From NCBI GenBank assembly GCA_938008555.1, contig CALLKE010000175.1, positions 1 to 9,722 on the forward strand: a stretch of 9,722 nt of DNA, in the 5' to 3' direction. A program made the translations under genes and the position numbers. Position 1 is the first letter of the stretch. Every line of letters starts with the position of its first letter. The notes beneath the pieces were generated by a model. The model was given only the letters and a program-made list of their open reading frames with translations. It made no database searches and was not told the DNA's origin. The stretch comes from an uncultured Pedobacter sp. (lineage in GTDB: Bacteria > Bacteroidota > Bacteroidia > Sphingobacteriales > Sphingobacteriaceae). This document shows, piece after piece, positions 1-6,970 of this stretch.

Positions 1-99
1 TTAATTAGCTTTTTTGATCGCTTTTTAACCTTGACACAGTTCAGTGTACAGTCTCGATAAAAAAATCAAATGATAAAAACTATGTTTACCACTACTCAT

Positions 100-1170
100 T
101 TATAGAGAACTAAAGTTATCCTTTAATTTTCCAGAATGGCCTTCACTCTCAGTTAAAACTGCCGTGATAGGTTCTCGAAGTGTTTCTTTAAGTTGCATCA
201 CCTCATTACTCAAATTATCCAATGTAACAATCAAATTACCCAATACACCTTGTATTTCGTCCACAACACCCGATATCTTTTTTGCATAATATGTTGTTTC
301 AGCTACAGCACGTAATGCGTGATCAGCCATCTCTACCTTTTTCTCATTAGGATCAGAAAAATGTGGTCCAAAATGAAAGAATGATTTTTTACTCTCAGGG
401 TCTGTTGCTACATTCGGTGCAATTGTTATTAGTTGCTGCACAGCAGGTGCTATTTTATTTTTAGCATCTTTCATCTTAACCAGGTTACGATCAATTAATA
501 AAAACCCATTTTCTTTTCTTAGCTTTTGTACTGTGCTTTTTATTTGTTTCCTAAGATCCTCGCTAATACGTTCTTCTTCTGGCCTTGTTTTAAATAGTGT
601 ATTTCTAAATATAGTATCATGCATCACCTTATTTCCTTTAATTTTACTATGTAACTTATACTTAATCCCACTGGTTTTTTGATATTTTTTACTATTAGTT
701 GCATTGATGGTATCTGTAACAAGTACCGCACCAACCCCTTCTACTAATGTAAATCCAATTTTTTCACTCAAATTAATCGATGCGGAAAGAAGTGCGTTAT
801 TAGCATTATCCATCGCATGCTCCGCAATACTTTCAGGAACAAAGATGCCAATAGGCAATGAAGCAGCAACTGCTCCAGCTGCGGCACCAATCCCTTTAGT
901 TACTAAATTTTTTGGGGCATTACGAATTGCTTTTCGCAATCCTTTTCCATGTCCTAAAATGGAAATAACGATATTAGGTATATTCTTTACTGTATTTCTA
1001 AAGCCTGAAACATTTTCAGTGCGACCACCATACCACAATGCACGTTTAAAACGCGCAAAATTTCCACTACGATCTTCAGCCTCTTTCTCTATTTCCAACC
1101 AAAGTTTATCAAATTCATTCATTTGCATATCCATAACCTTTAAACAATATTTTACGCTATAGGCAAGCAT
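100..1170 (-). CDS. Unrecognised protein, tandem paralogue A (356 aa)
   Basis: I do not recognise this family. Order of parts: a short helical N-terminus; DRSG at residues 33-36 and RFKRALWYGG at 40-49; GKGLRKA (75-81) and RNAP (83-86); a Gly/Ala-rich hydrophobic stretch with G-x3-G spacing (93-110); a second hydrophobic stretch (138-155); a basic insert (about 158-200); IDRNLVKMKDAK (226-237); LRAVAETTYY (286-295); then a helical, coiled-coil-like tail. All named blocks recur in the upstream neighbour, so the two are duplicates. This copy is longer, through inserts near 158-200 and 253-278 and a C-terminal extension. The chosen start (1170) has AAGGTGAG five bases upstream, overlapping the neighbour's stop codon, which suggests translational coupling. 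Homology with the neighbour, however, begins near Met17 (1122), so starts at 1134 or 1128 are possible. No signal peptide is visible. The hydrophobic middle could be membrane-active, but that is inference. Confidence 0.75.
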   Translation of the reverse strand: MLAYSVKYCLKVMDMQMNEFDKLWLEIEKEAEDRSGNFARFKRALWYGGRTENVSGFRNTVKNIPNIVISILGHGKGLRKAIRNAPKNLVTKGIGAAAGAVAASLPIGIFVPESIAEHAMDNANNALLSASINLSEKIGFTLVEGVGAVLVTDTINATNSKKYQKTSGIKYKLHSKIKGNKVMHDTIFRNTLFKTRPEEERISEDLRKQIKSTVQKLRKENGFLLIDRNLVKMKDAKNKIAPAVQQLITIAPNVATDPESKKSFFHFGPHFSDPNEKKVEMADHALRAVAETTYYAKKISGVVDEIQGVLGNLIVTLDNLSNEVMQLKETLREPITAVLTESEGHSGKLKDNFSSL

Positions 1171-1175
1171 ATTAG

Positions 1176-1183
1176 CTCACCTT
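1176..1183 (-). promoter_or_regulatory. Shine-Dalgarno of paralogue A, overlapping the stop of paralogue B
   Basis: On the minus strand the sequence reads AAGGTGAG, then CTAAT, then ATG at 1170. Five bases of spacing to the start is close to ideal. The site overlaps the TAA of the upstream gene (1182-1184). This supports the start at 1170 and an operon with coupled translation. A weaker AAAGG lies just before the alternative start at 1134. Confidence 0.5.
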
Positions 1184-2030
1184 AATCAATCTCAATCATA
1201 CTGACAACATAGTCTTCCACACCCTTTTGTGTTTCATCCAGCCAAGCAATTAATGGAACTAAACTAACTTCCTGCAACTCCCTCAGACTTCCCTCTATGC
1301 CCGCTACTAGAGTCATTATTTTTAGAATATAGTATTCTGTCTCTGCTATAGCGCGCAATACATCATGTGAAGCCTTCATTTTTTCATCTTTAGATGCATC
1401 ACTCGCCAAAACCAACTTTAATTTCTTGATTGCTGGTGCTATTTTATCTTTAGCATCCTTCATTTTCACCAGATTTCTATCAATTATTTGAAAACCTTGT
1501 TCTTTTTGTAGATCCTTTACTTCACGTTTTAATTGTTTTCTAAGAAATTCGTCTCTACTATTCACTTCATCCTTAAATAATTTACCCTTTAATTTACGCC
1601 AAGCTGGAATCTCTCCTGCCGCATTTGTATCATGAAGACTACCTGCAATTGGGCTAGCTATTGCAGATGTAACAACACCTTCAATAGCAGCATTTACTAT
1701 TGCCCAGCTACCTTCTATAGCAACCCTGGTGATGCTTGAAGCAACAGATGCAGCTACACCACTTGGCTCAACCAACATAATACCTGCCCCAACAGCTAAA
1801 CCAAGCCCTTGAGTAATAATTGCTCTAGGAGCATTACGTGCTGCTTTTCGTAAACCCTTACCATTCCCAAAATGAGCCATAACAGCATTAGGTAATCCCT
1901 TGAACCCTTCGGTATTCCCTCCGTACCATAAAGCACGTTTAAAACGCCCAAATCTCCCACTACGATCATATGTTTCTTGCTGTATTTTATTCCAAATTTG
2001 GTCAAACTGTGATTGTTCCATAACACTCAT
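1182..2030 (-). CDS. Unrecognised protein, tandem paralogue B (282 aa)
   Basis: First gene of the minus-strand pair and paralogue of the next gene, whose start lies 11 bp past this stop. Shared blocks: DRSG (22-25), RFKRALWYGG (29-38), GKGLRKA (57-63), RNAP (65-68), IDRNLVKMKDAK (183-194) and LRAIAETEYY (225-234). The middle (about 71-132) is rich in Ala, Gly, Val and Ile with few charges and could form two or more hydrophobic helices. It is followed by a charged helical segment (145-180). The C-terminal third is predicted helical. No signal peptide, no lipobox and no enzyme motif is visible. The start at 2030 has only an AT-rich leader without a clear Shine-Dalgarno site; Met4 (2021) is an alternative. 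Function unknown. The strict conservation of the N-terminal and IDRNLV blocks against a diverged hydrophobic core suggests a common scaffold with a variable membrane or partner-binding part (inference). Confidence 0.8.
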   Translation of the reverse strand: MSVMEQSQFDQIWNKIQQETYDRSGRFGRFKRALWYGGNTEGFKGLPNAVMAHFGNGKGLRKAARNAPRAIITQGLGLAVGAGIMLVEPSGVAASVASSITRVAIEGSWAIVNAAIEGVVTSAIASPIAGSLHDTNAAGEIPAWRKLKGKLFKDEVNSRDEFLRKQLKREVKDLQKEQGFQIIDRNLVKMKDAKDKIAPAIKKLKLVLASDASKDEKMKASHDVLRAIAETEYYILKIMTLVAGIEGSLRELQEVSLVPLIAWLDETQKGVEDYVVSMIEID

Positions 2031-2152
2031 TAAATTAAAAAATCTATATCACCTAACACAAGTCCAGACACCAGCTCTCATTCAAGGGTATTTTATGAAC
2101 TCATACTGTGATCTCAAATCATCAAACACATAATCAAGGAGTATCAAGGCAC

Positions 2153-2168
2153 AGAGGCCAATGCCTCT
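2153..2168. repeat. Short perfect hairpin in the divergent spacer
   Basis: AGAGGC, the four-base loop CAAT, then GCCTCT form a perfect 6-bp GC-rich stem in an otherwise very AT-rich 288-bp spacer (2031-2318) between the tandem pair and ruvB. No T-tract follows on either strand, so it is not a standard terminator. It could be an operator or a chance hairpin. I found no convincing promoter for either flanking gene in the rest of the spacer, which is AT-rich low-complexity sequence. Confidence 0.35.
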
Positions 2169-2318
2169 AATTAGAATTGACGTAATACACCACCAATTGT
2201 GTTATATATAAATTTACGATTAATATGCAATATTAAAAAATAAGTTATTTTTACATTAAAAATATATAACAAAACATAATAACACTCAATTAAAGCGCTA
2301 TTTTCCTATTTTAGCAGC

Positions 2319-3344
2319 ATGCTTAATGAGAATTTAAATCCGAGTACTGAAAATCTCTCTCCTGCGGAACGTGATATTGAAAAAGTATTGCGTCCACAAG
2401 CTTTTGAAGATTTTACCGGCCAACATAAGATATTAGCTAACCTTCAAATTTTCGTGAAAGCGGCCAAATTACGTGGCGAATCTCTAGATCATGTACTACT
2501 ACATGGCCCTCCAGGCCTAGGTAAAACTACTTTATCTCACATCATAGCAAATGAAATGGGGGTCAGTATGCGAATCACTTCTGGCCCTGTTTTGGATAAA
2601 CCAGGTGACTTAGCAGGCTTGTTAACCAATTTAGAAGAAGGTGACATCTTGTTCATTGATGAGATCCATCGTTTAAGTCCACTAGTCGAAGAGTATCTCT
2701 ATTCGGCAATGGAAGACTTCAAAATTGATATCATGCTCGAAACAGGACCTAATGCGCGTTCTGTTCAAATATCACTTAACCCGTTTACATTGGTTGGTGC
2801 AACAACCCGATCAGGATTATTAACTGCCCCCTTGCGAGCTCGCTTTGGGATTAATAGTCGCTTGGAATACTATGATGCCAAGTTACTTACAACCATTGTT
2901 TTAAGATCTGCTCAAATAATAAAAACACCTATATCTGATGAAGGAGCTTACGAAATTGCACGACGCAGTCGCGGTACACCACGTATTGCCAATGCTTTAC
3001 TAAGACGAACACGTGACTTCGCCCAAATTAAAGGGAATGGATCCATTGATACAGAAATTGCACAATATGCTTTAAATGCATTAAATGTAGATAGCCATGG
3101 CCTGGATGAAATGGATAATAAAATCTTGCTAACAATTATTGATAAATTTAAAGGCGGCCCTGTTGGGCTCAAAACAATTGCAACCGCCGTCGGGGAAGAT
3201 GAGGGAACTATTGAAGAAGTATATGAGCCATTTTTAATTCAAGAAGGCTACATCATGCGAACCTCTAGAGGAAGAGAATGTACCGAGAATGCATACAATC
3301 ATCTAGGAAGGCTTAAACCTGGCACTAATCCTACTTTATTCTAG
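2319..3344 (+). CDS. ruvB: Holliday junction branch migration ATPase RuvB
   Basis: Hexameric AAA+ motor that, with RuvA, drives branch migration of Holliday junctions in recombination and repair; cytoplasmic, DNA-bound. Full family length (341 aa). Visible elements: N-terminal LRPQAFEDFTGQ (25-36); Walker A GPPGLGKT (63-70); Walker B ILFIDEIH (110-117); sensor 1 GATTRSG (160-166); arginine-finger region APLRARFG (170-177); sensor 2 RGTPRIANALLRR near 220; and the C-terminal winged helix with EDEGTIEEVYEPFL and a TSRGRE turn. All catalytic residues appear intact. The ATG at 2319 gives the usual short N-terminal tail seen in Bacteroidota RuvB proteins. No strong ribosome binding site is visible, which is common in this phylum. 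The next gene starts 7 bp after the stop, so the two are probably co-transcribed. Confidence 0.97.
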   Translation: MLNENLNPSTENLSPAERDIEKVLRPQAFEDFTGQHKILANLQIFVKAAKLRGESLDHVLLHGPPGLGKTTLSHIIANEMGVSMRITSGPVLDKPGDLAGLLTNLEEGDILFIDEIHRLSPLVEEYLYSAMEDFKIDIMLETGPNARSVQISLNPFTLVGATTRSGLLTAPLRARFGINSRLEYYDAKLLTTIVLRSAQIIKTPISDEGAYEIARRSRGTPRIANALLRRTRDFAQIKGNGSIDTEIAQYALNALNVDSHGLDEMDNKILLTIIDKFKGGPVGLKTIATAVGEDEGTIEEVYEPFLIQEGYIMRTSRGRECTENAYNHLGRLKPGTNPTLF

Positions 3345-3351
3345 CCATCCC

Positions 3352-4563
3352 ATGGACCAAAAGCTTCTTGAAACGTATGATGTGGCCATTATTGGTGGTG
3401 GTGCGTGTGGATTGATGTGTGCGGTCCATGCGGGATTTCTAGGCAAGCGGGCGCTCGTTTTAGAAAAGAATGATAAAATTGGCGCCAAAATCCTCATCTC
3501 AGGAGGAGGACGTTGTAATTATACCAATCTGTATTCATCACCAACTAACTTTATCTCCCAAAATGAGCACTTCTGTAAATCAGCTTTCTCGCAATGGACC
3601 GTTGATGATACCATTTTGTTTTTTGAAACCTATGGCATTCAAGGACAAGAGAAAACCCTTGGGCAGCTATTCCCAGTATCCAACAAAGCGAAAGATCTTG
3701 TGAAAATATTCGAAGACCTATGCACTAATCTTAATCAAACTATTTGCTGTAATGCTGAAGTGAAATCTATAACGAAACTAGCCAATGGCCAATTTCAAAT
3801 CAGTCACATACTAAAAGATAAAGTAAGCACGATAGAGGTGCCCAAAGTAGTGATTGCCTCAGGTGGACTTCCAATCCCCAAAATGGGTGCAAGCGATTTT
3901 GCTTTAAAAATAGCCCGACAATTTGGACTCCGGATAGTAGAACCTGCACCAGCATTAGTACCTCTTACAATCACCGGAAAAGATGCTGATTGGTACGCAC
4001 AACTATCTGGGAATACGATCTTTTGTCGTGTTTCAAATGAAATTATCAGTTTTGAAGAAGCTATTTTATTTACTCACTGGGGATTAAGTGGCCCAGCAAT
4101 CCTACAAATATCATCTTATTGGAGACCAGGGCAGACCATCCAAATAGATCTTCTCCCCCACCAAAACATCGAAGAAATCATTCGTAATGAAAGACTACAG
4201 AATGGAAAAAAAACACTCTTAAATCTTTTAACTACCCTATACACCAAAAAATTTGCTGAAGCTTTAGGCAAATTTCTTCCTATCGATAAGAACTTAGCAT
4301 CACTCAGCAACGAAGATATTCAACACGTTCATCAATTAGTCCACCATTTTAAGATAAAACCAGCAGGAAATAAAGGCTATGAAAAAGCAGAAGTTATGCG
4401 GGGTGGAGTATCCACAGATGAATTATCTTCAAAAACATTAGAAACCAAAAAGGTTCCCGGATTATATTTTGGCGGCGAGTGTGTAGATGTTACAGGATGG
4501 TTAGGCGGATACAATTTTCAATGGGCTTGGGCAAGTGCCTACGTAATTGCACAACATATATAA
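3352..4563 (+). CDS. FAD-dependent oxidoreductase, YhiN/HI0933 family
   Basis: Flavoprotein of the HI0933/YhiN (BaiN-like) family; the physiological substrate is not established for most members. The N-terminal dinucleotide fold is clear: DVAIIGGGACGLMCA (10-24) with the GGGxxG phosphate loop, and LVLEKN (35-40), whose Glu38 should bind the adenosine ribose. The family signature SGGGRCNYTN follows (50-59). The C-terminus has GGVSTDEL (351-358) and GGECVDVTGWLGGYNFQWAW near 374-393, where this family closes its FAD site. Length (403 aa) is normal. It lies 7 bp after ruvB on the same strand, so it probably shares the ruvB transcript, although no functional link is known. The start codon at 3352 is close to the beginning of the FAD fold and no earlier in-frame start is needed. 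It converges on the next gene with a 26-bp gap and no obvious terminator hairpin. Confidence 0.92.
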   Translation: MDQKLLETYDVAIIGGGACGLMCAVHAGFLGKRALVLEKNDKIGAKILISGGGRCNYTNLYSSPTNFISQNEHFCKSAFSQWTVDDTILFFETYGIQGQEKTLGQLFPVSNKAKDLVKIFEDLCTNLNQTICCNAEVKSITKLANGQFQISHILKDKVSTIEVPKVVIASGGLPIPKMGASDFALKIARQFGLRIVEPAPALVPLTITGKDADWYAQLSGNTIFCRVSNEIISFEEAILFTHWGLSGPAILQISSYWRPGQTIQIDLLPHQNIEEIIRNERLQNGKKTLLNLLTTLYTKKFAEALGKFLPIDKNLASLSNEDIQHVHQLVHHFKIKPAGNKGYEKAEVMRGGVSTDELSSKTLETKKVPGLYFGGECVDVTGWLGGYNFQWAWASAYVIAQHI

Positions 4564-4589
4564 GATAAGTGAATTTTATTTCCTGCTTT

Positions 4590-5201
4590 TTACTCCCAAA
4601 CACCCTTCCCTTGTCTTAGTATATTGAAATCATTGGATGTACAATCAATCACAGTAGAAGGCTCATTACCTCCATATCCTCCATCAATAACTAACTCAAC
4701 CAAGTGCTGAAACTTTTCATAAATCAACTCTGGATCCGTTGAATATTCAATGATCGTATCATCATCATGTATAGAGGTAGAAAGAATAGGATTACCTAAT
4801 ACCCGAACAATTTCACGAGCAACAATATTATTAGGCACCCGAATACCAACCGTTTTTTTACCTGAATTAATCAACTTAGGCACACTATTATTTGCATTAA
4901 AGATAAACGTAAATGGACCTGGTAAAGTGCTCTTCAGCATTCTAAAAACTTCATTACTAATCGGCTTTACATAATCAGAAATATGACGTAAGTCACAACA
5001 GATGAATGAAAAATTAGCTTTACTTAATTTAATACCTCGTATTTTACAAATACGTTCTATTCCTTTTTGATTAGTAATATCACACCCAAGTCCATACACA
5101 GTATCGGTTGGATAAATAATTAACCCACCTTTTTTCAATACATCAACAGCTTGCTGAATACGCTTTTCACTTGGATTCTCTGGATATATTTTAATCAGCA
5201 T
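4590..5201 (-). CDS. Sua5/YciO/YrdC-family protein (threonylcarbamoyl-AMP synthase-like)
   Basis: Member of the Sua5/TsaC/YciO fold, whose characterised enzymes make threonylcarbamoyl-AMP from threonine, bicarbonate and ATP for t6A modification of tRNA. Motifs from the chosen start: GGLIIYPTDTVYGLGCD (25-41), KIRGIKLSKANFSFIC (53-68), LPGPFTFIF (93-101), KTVGIRVP (116-123) and LSTSIH (140-145). The overall pattern and lack of the Sua5 C-terminal domain (203 aa) match the YciO-type protein common in Bacteroidota, so t6A activity is likely but not certain. The frame is open to an ATG at 5264, but homology starts at the internal ATG at 5201 (MLIKIYPENP). The extra 21 residues would be hydrophobic and would run into a palindrome, so 5201 is preferred. 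It is divergent from the serine palmitoyltransferase gene. Confidence 0.9.
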   Translation of the reverse strand: MLIKIYPENPSEKRIQQAVDVLKKGGLIIYPTDTVYGLGCDITNQKGIERICKIRGIKLSKANFSFICCDLRHISDYVKPISNEVFRMLKSTLPGPFTFIFNANNSVPKLINSGKKTVGIRVPNNIVAREIVRVLGNPILSTSIHDDDTIIEYSTDPELIYEKFQHLVELVIDGGYGGNEPSTVIDCTSNDFNILRQGKGVWE

Positions 5202-5244
5202 GTACGAAAGTATAAAATAAACTTGGAGGTAGCGGATACATAAC

Positions 5245-5295
5245 ATTTCATTGATTAATAACACAATAACATGATGTGTTTTTAATCAATGAAAT
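5245..5295. repeat. 51-bp imperfect palindrome between divergent genes
   Basis: The left arm 5245-5258 (ATTTCATTGATTAA) is perfectly complementary to 5282-5295. After one T/T mismatch the pairing resumes for six more pairs (5260-5265 with 5275-5280), leaving a nine-base loop. That gives 20 paired positions. It lies 43 bp before the YciO-family start and about 160 bp before the serine palmitoyltransferase promoter. It ends no gene, and neither arm runs into a long T-tract, so a terminator role is unlikely. An operator, a leader hairpin of the YciO-family transcript or a mobile palindromic element are all possible. Confidence 0.7.
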
Positions 5296-5383
5296 CAATC
5301 TTACACTAAGATTCACTATACATTCCGATACGCTACTATTGATTAAGTATACCTGAATCTATGATAAGTATTGTACCCAATCT

Positions 5384-5398
5384 GTTAGATCATCTAAC
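5384..5398. other. Small dyad GTTAGA-TCA-TCTAAC, operator candidate
   Basis: Perfect 6-bp inverted repeat with a three-base centre, about 60 bp before the -33 element of the serine palmitoyltransferase promoter. The size suits a dimeric helix-turn-helix regulator. There is no direct evidence of binding, and such dyads arise by chance in AT-rich DNA. The remainder of the 5202-5521 spacer shows no open coding frame of note. Confidence 0.25.
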
Positions 5399-5456
5399 TT
5401 GACAAAACAATACAACCTACTGAATCTGGAACCAAAAGGATTTTATTAACCCCTAA

Positions 5457-5488
5457 TTTGTTAATGAAAGGGTTTAAATATAAATTTG
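5457..5488 (+). promoter_or_regulatory. Bacteroidota-type promoter of the serine palmitoyltransferase gene
   Basis: TTTG at 5457-5460 (-33) is followed by a 20-bp spacer and TAAATTTG at 5481-5488, a perfect TAnnTTTG -7 element. Both elements and the spacing fit the primary sigma-factor consensus described for Bacteroides and Flavobacterium. Transcription would begin near 5493-5497, leaving a leader of roughly 25-30 bases before the TTG start at 5522. A weak inverted repeat (AACCC 5448-5452 with GGGTT 5470-5474) brackets the -33 element. Confidence 0.7.
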
Positions 5489-5521
5489 CTTCGTTTTTTT
5501 AACAACTTAAAGTGAACGACA

Positions 5522-6772
5522 TTGGATTTATTTGATAAAATTTCGAACAATATGGGGCCTATTGGCCGGCATCAAAAAATGGCACATGGCTATTTTGCAT
5601 TTCCAAAACTTGAAGGTGAAATTGCTCCTCACATGAAGTTTCGTGGAAAAGACCACTTAGTTTGGAGCCTAAACAATTATCTCGGCTTAGCAAATCACCC
5701 TGAAGTACGCAAAGCAGATGAAAAAGCTGTTGCCGATTTTGGATTAGCATACCCTATGGGGGCACGCATGATGTCAGGTAACTCAACCCATCATGAGTCA
5801 TTGGAGAAAGACCTTGCAAACTTTGTTGGAAAACAAGACGCTTTTTTACTAAACTATGGATATCAGGGTATCATGTCTTCTATTGATGCCTTAGTTGATC
5901 GCCACGATGTAATTATTTATGATGCAGAATCACATGCCTGTATCGTAGATGGTGTTCGTTTACACCAGGGCAAACGCTTTGTTTATACTCATAATGATAT
6001 AAGCAATCTTGAAAAACAACTAGAACGGGCAAATCGTTGGACTAAAGATACAGGGGGATCAATTTTAGTCATAACAGAAGGAGTATTTGGGATGTCTGGT
6101 GCACAAGGTAAACTCAAAGAGATAGTCGCTCTAAAAAGTAGATTTAACTTCCGGTTGTTAGTCGATGATGCACATGGATTTGGCACAATGGGAGCTACTG
6201 GCGCAGGTACACATGAAGCTCAAAACTGTATCGATGGGGTAGATATTTATTTTGCAACTTTTGCTAAATCAATGGCAGGAATTGGTGCTTTTATCGCTTC
6301 TACCGAAGAAATAACAAATTATCTTCGATATAATGCACGTTCTCAAACTTTTGCTAAATCTCTGCCCATGCCCATGGTTATTGGATTAAAGAAGCGTTTA
6401 GAGCTATTGAAAACTAAACCAGAGCTCCGTGATCACTTATGGAAAGTAGCTACAACTTTACAAACTGGCTTAAAAGAACGCGGCTTTAATATTGGTGTAA
6501 CAAATACGATGGTTACTCCTGTATTTTTACAAGGAGAACTATCTGAAGCTACGGCCATCACTATGGATCTCAGAGAAAATTATGGAGTTTTCTGCTCAAT
6601 TGTAGTATATCCCGTGATTCCAAGAGGTGTTATTATGTTACGTTTAATACCAACAGCTACTCATACAATGGAAGATGTACAACATACCTTAAATGCCTAT
6701 AGTGAGGTAGCTGTCAAACTTAATGCAGGGTATTATAAAGAACAAAAAGAGACAGCAGGGTATAATGTATAA
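5522..6772 (+). CDS. spt: Serine palmitoyltransferase-type alpha-oxoamine synthase
   Basis: PLP-dependent enzyme expected to condense L-serine with a fatty acyl-CoA to give a 3-keto long-chain base, the first step of sphingolipid synthesis; cytoplasmic or membrane-peripheral. The 416 residues match the Bacteroidota serine palmitoyltransferase pattern from end to end: WSLNNYLGLANHPEV (48-62), YPMGARMMSGN (77-87), DAESHACI (134-141) with His138 placed to stack on PLP, TEGVFGMSGAQG (185-196), DDAHGFG (215-221) and the Schiff-base lysine K249 in TFAKSMAG. The C-terminal CSIVVYPVIPRG (358-369) is also typical. The start is TTG at 5522: no in-frame ATG exists upstream before a stop at 5513, and the family N-terminus MDLFDKI is preserved only with this start (the next ATG is Met11). 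Close relatives include 2-amino-3-ketobutyrate CoA ligase and 8-amino-7-oxononanoate synthase, but the specific signatures favour serine palmitoyltransferase. It has its own promoter and terminator. Confidence 0.9.
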   Translation: MDLFDKISNNMGPIGRHQKMAHGYFAFPKLEGEIAPHMKFRGKDHLVWSLNNYLGLANHPEVRKADEKAVADFGLAYPMGARMMSGNSTHHESLEKDLANFVGKQDAFLLNYGYQGIMSSIDALVDRHDVIIYDAESHACIVDGVRLHQGKRFVYTHNDISNLEKQLERANRWTKDTGGSILVITEGVFGMSGAQGKLKEIVALKSRFNFRLLVDDAHGFGTMGATGAGTHEAQNCIDGVDIYFATFAKSMAGIGAFIASTEEITNYLRYNARSQTFAKSLPMPMVIGLKKRLELLKTKPELRDHLWKVATTLQTGLKERGFNIGVTNTMVTPVFLQGELSEATAITMDLRENYGVFCSIVVYPVIPRGVIMLRLIPTATHTMEDVQHTLNAYSEVAVKLNAGYYKEQKETAGYNV

Positions 6773-6807
6773 TACCTTACAACGAATTGTACGATAATAT
6801 CATCTAG

Positions 6808-6847
6808 AATTTTTGACAGTAAAACACGTGTTTTACTGTCAAAAATT
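6808..6847 (+). terminator. 40-bp perfect palindrome, probable terminator of spt
   Basis: Each half reads AATTTTTGACAGTAAAACAC toward the centre, and 6808-6827 pairs without mismatch with 6828-6847. It begins 35 bp after the spt stop codon. In RNA it gives a long stem with at most a four-base loop, bounded by an A-run and followed by TTGTT. The symmetry would let it act on both strands, but the only gene reading into it is spt. It may also shield the downstream Hc1-like gene. Confidence 0.65.
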
Positions 6848-6877
6848 TTGTTAAAAAGCTATTCCAGCACATTTTTA

Positions 6878-6885
6878 TACTTTTG
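6878..6885 (+). promoter_or_regulatory. -7 element candidate for the Hc1-like gene
   Basis: TACTTTTG is a perfect TAnnTTTG match. No TTG lies 19-21 bp upstream (the nearest TTTG ends at 6850, 27 bp away), so the -33 element is poor or absent. The transcript would have a leader of about 80 bases. An alternative weaker -7, TACATTAG at 6913-6920, is nearer the gene. Confidence 0.35.
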
Positions 6886-6954
6886 GTGTTTTCTTTTTTA
6901 CAAAAAACATTATACATTAGCCTCTAAGTACTAATTACTAACCACTTAAAAACA

Positions 6955-6962
6955 AAAAGGAG
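6955..6962 (+). promoter_or_regulatory. Strong Shine-Dalgarno of the Hc1-like gene
   Basis: AAAAGGAG sits eight bases before the ATG at 6971. It is one of only two strong Shine-Dalgarno matches noticed in the window and fixes the start of this small gene. It suggests high expression, as expected for an abundant nucleoid protein. Confidence 0.7.
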
Positions 6963-6970
6963 TAAACAAA

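Noticed and set aside
1..99. Possible gene end or terminator at the left edge
   Set aside because: Only 99 bases are available, with no protein-like frame and no convincing hairpin with a T-tract after the stop of paralogue A.
704..1162. 152-codon open frame on the plus strand
   Set aside because: It lies antisense inside paralogue A, has no ribosome binding site and its composition reflects the complementary strand of a well-conserved paralogous gene.
5202..5264. Longer N-terminus for the YciO-family protein
   Set aside because: The extra 21 residues are not part of the family, are hydrophobic and overlap the palindrome; the ATG at 5201 matches the conserved beginning.
5399..5404. TTGACA as a sigma70-type -35 box upstream of spt
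   Set aside because: No TATAAT-like box at 16-18 bp; the Bacteroidota-type promoter at 5457-5488 explains the gene better.
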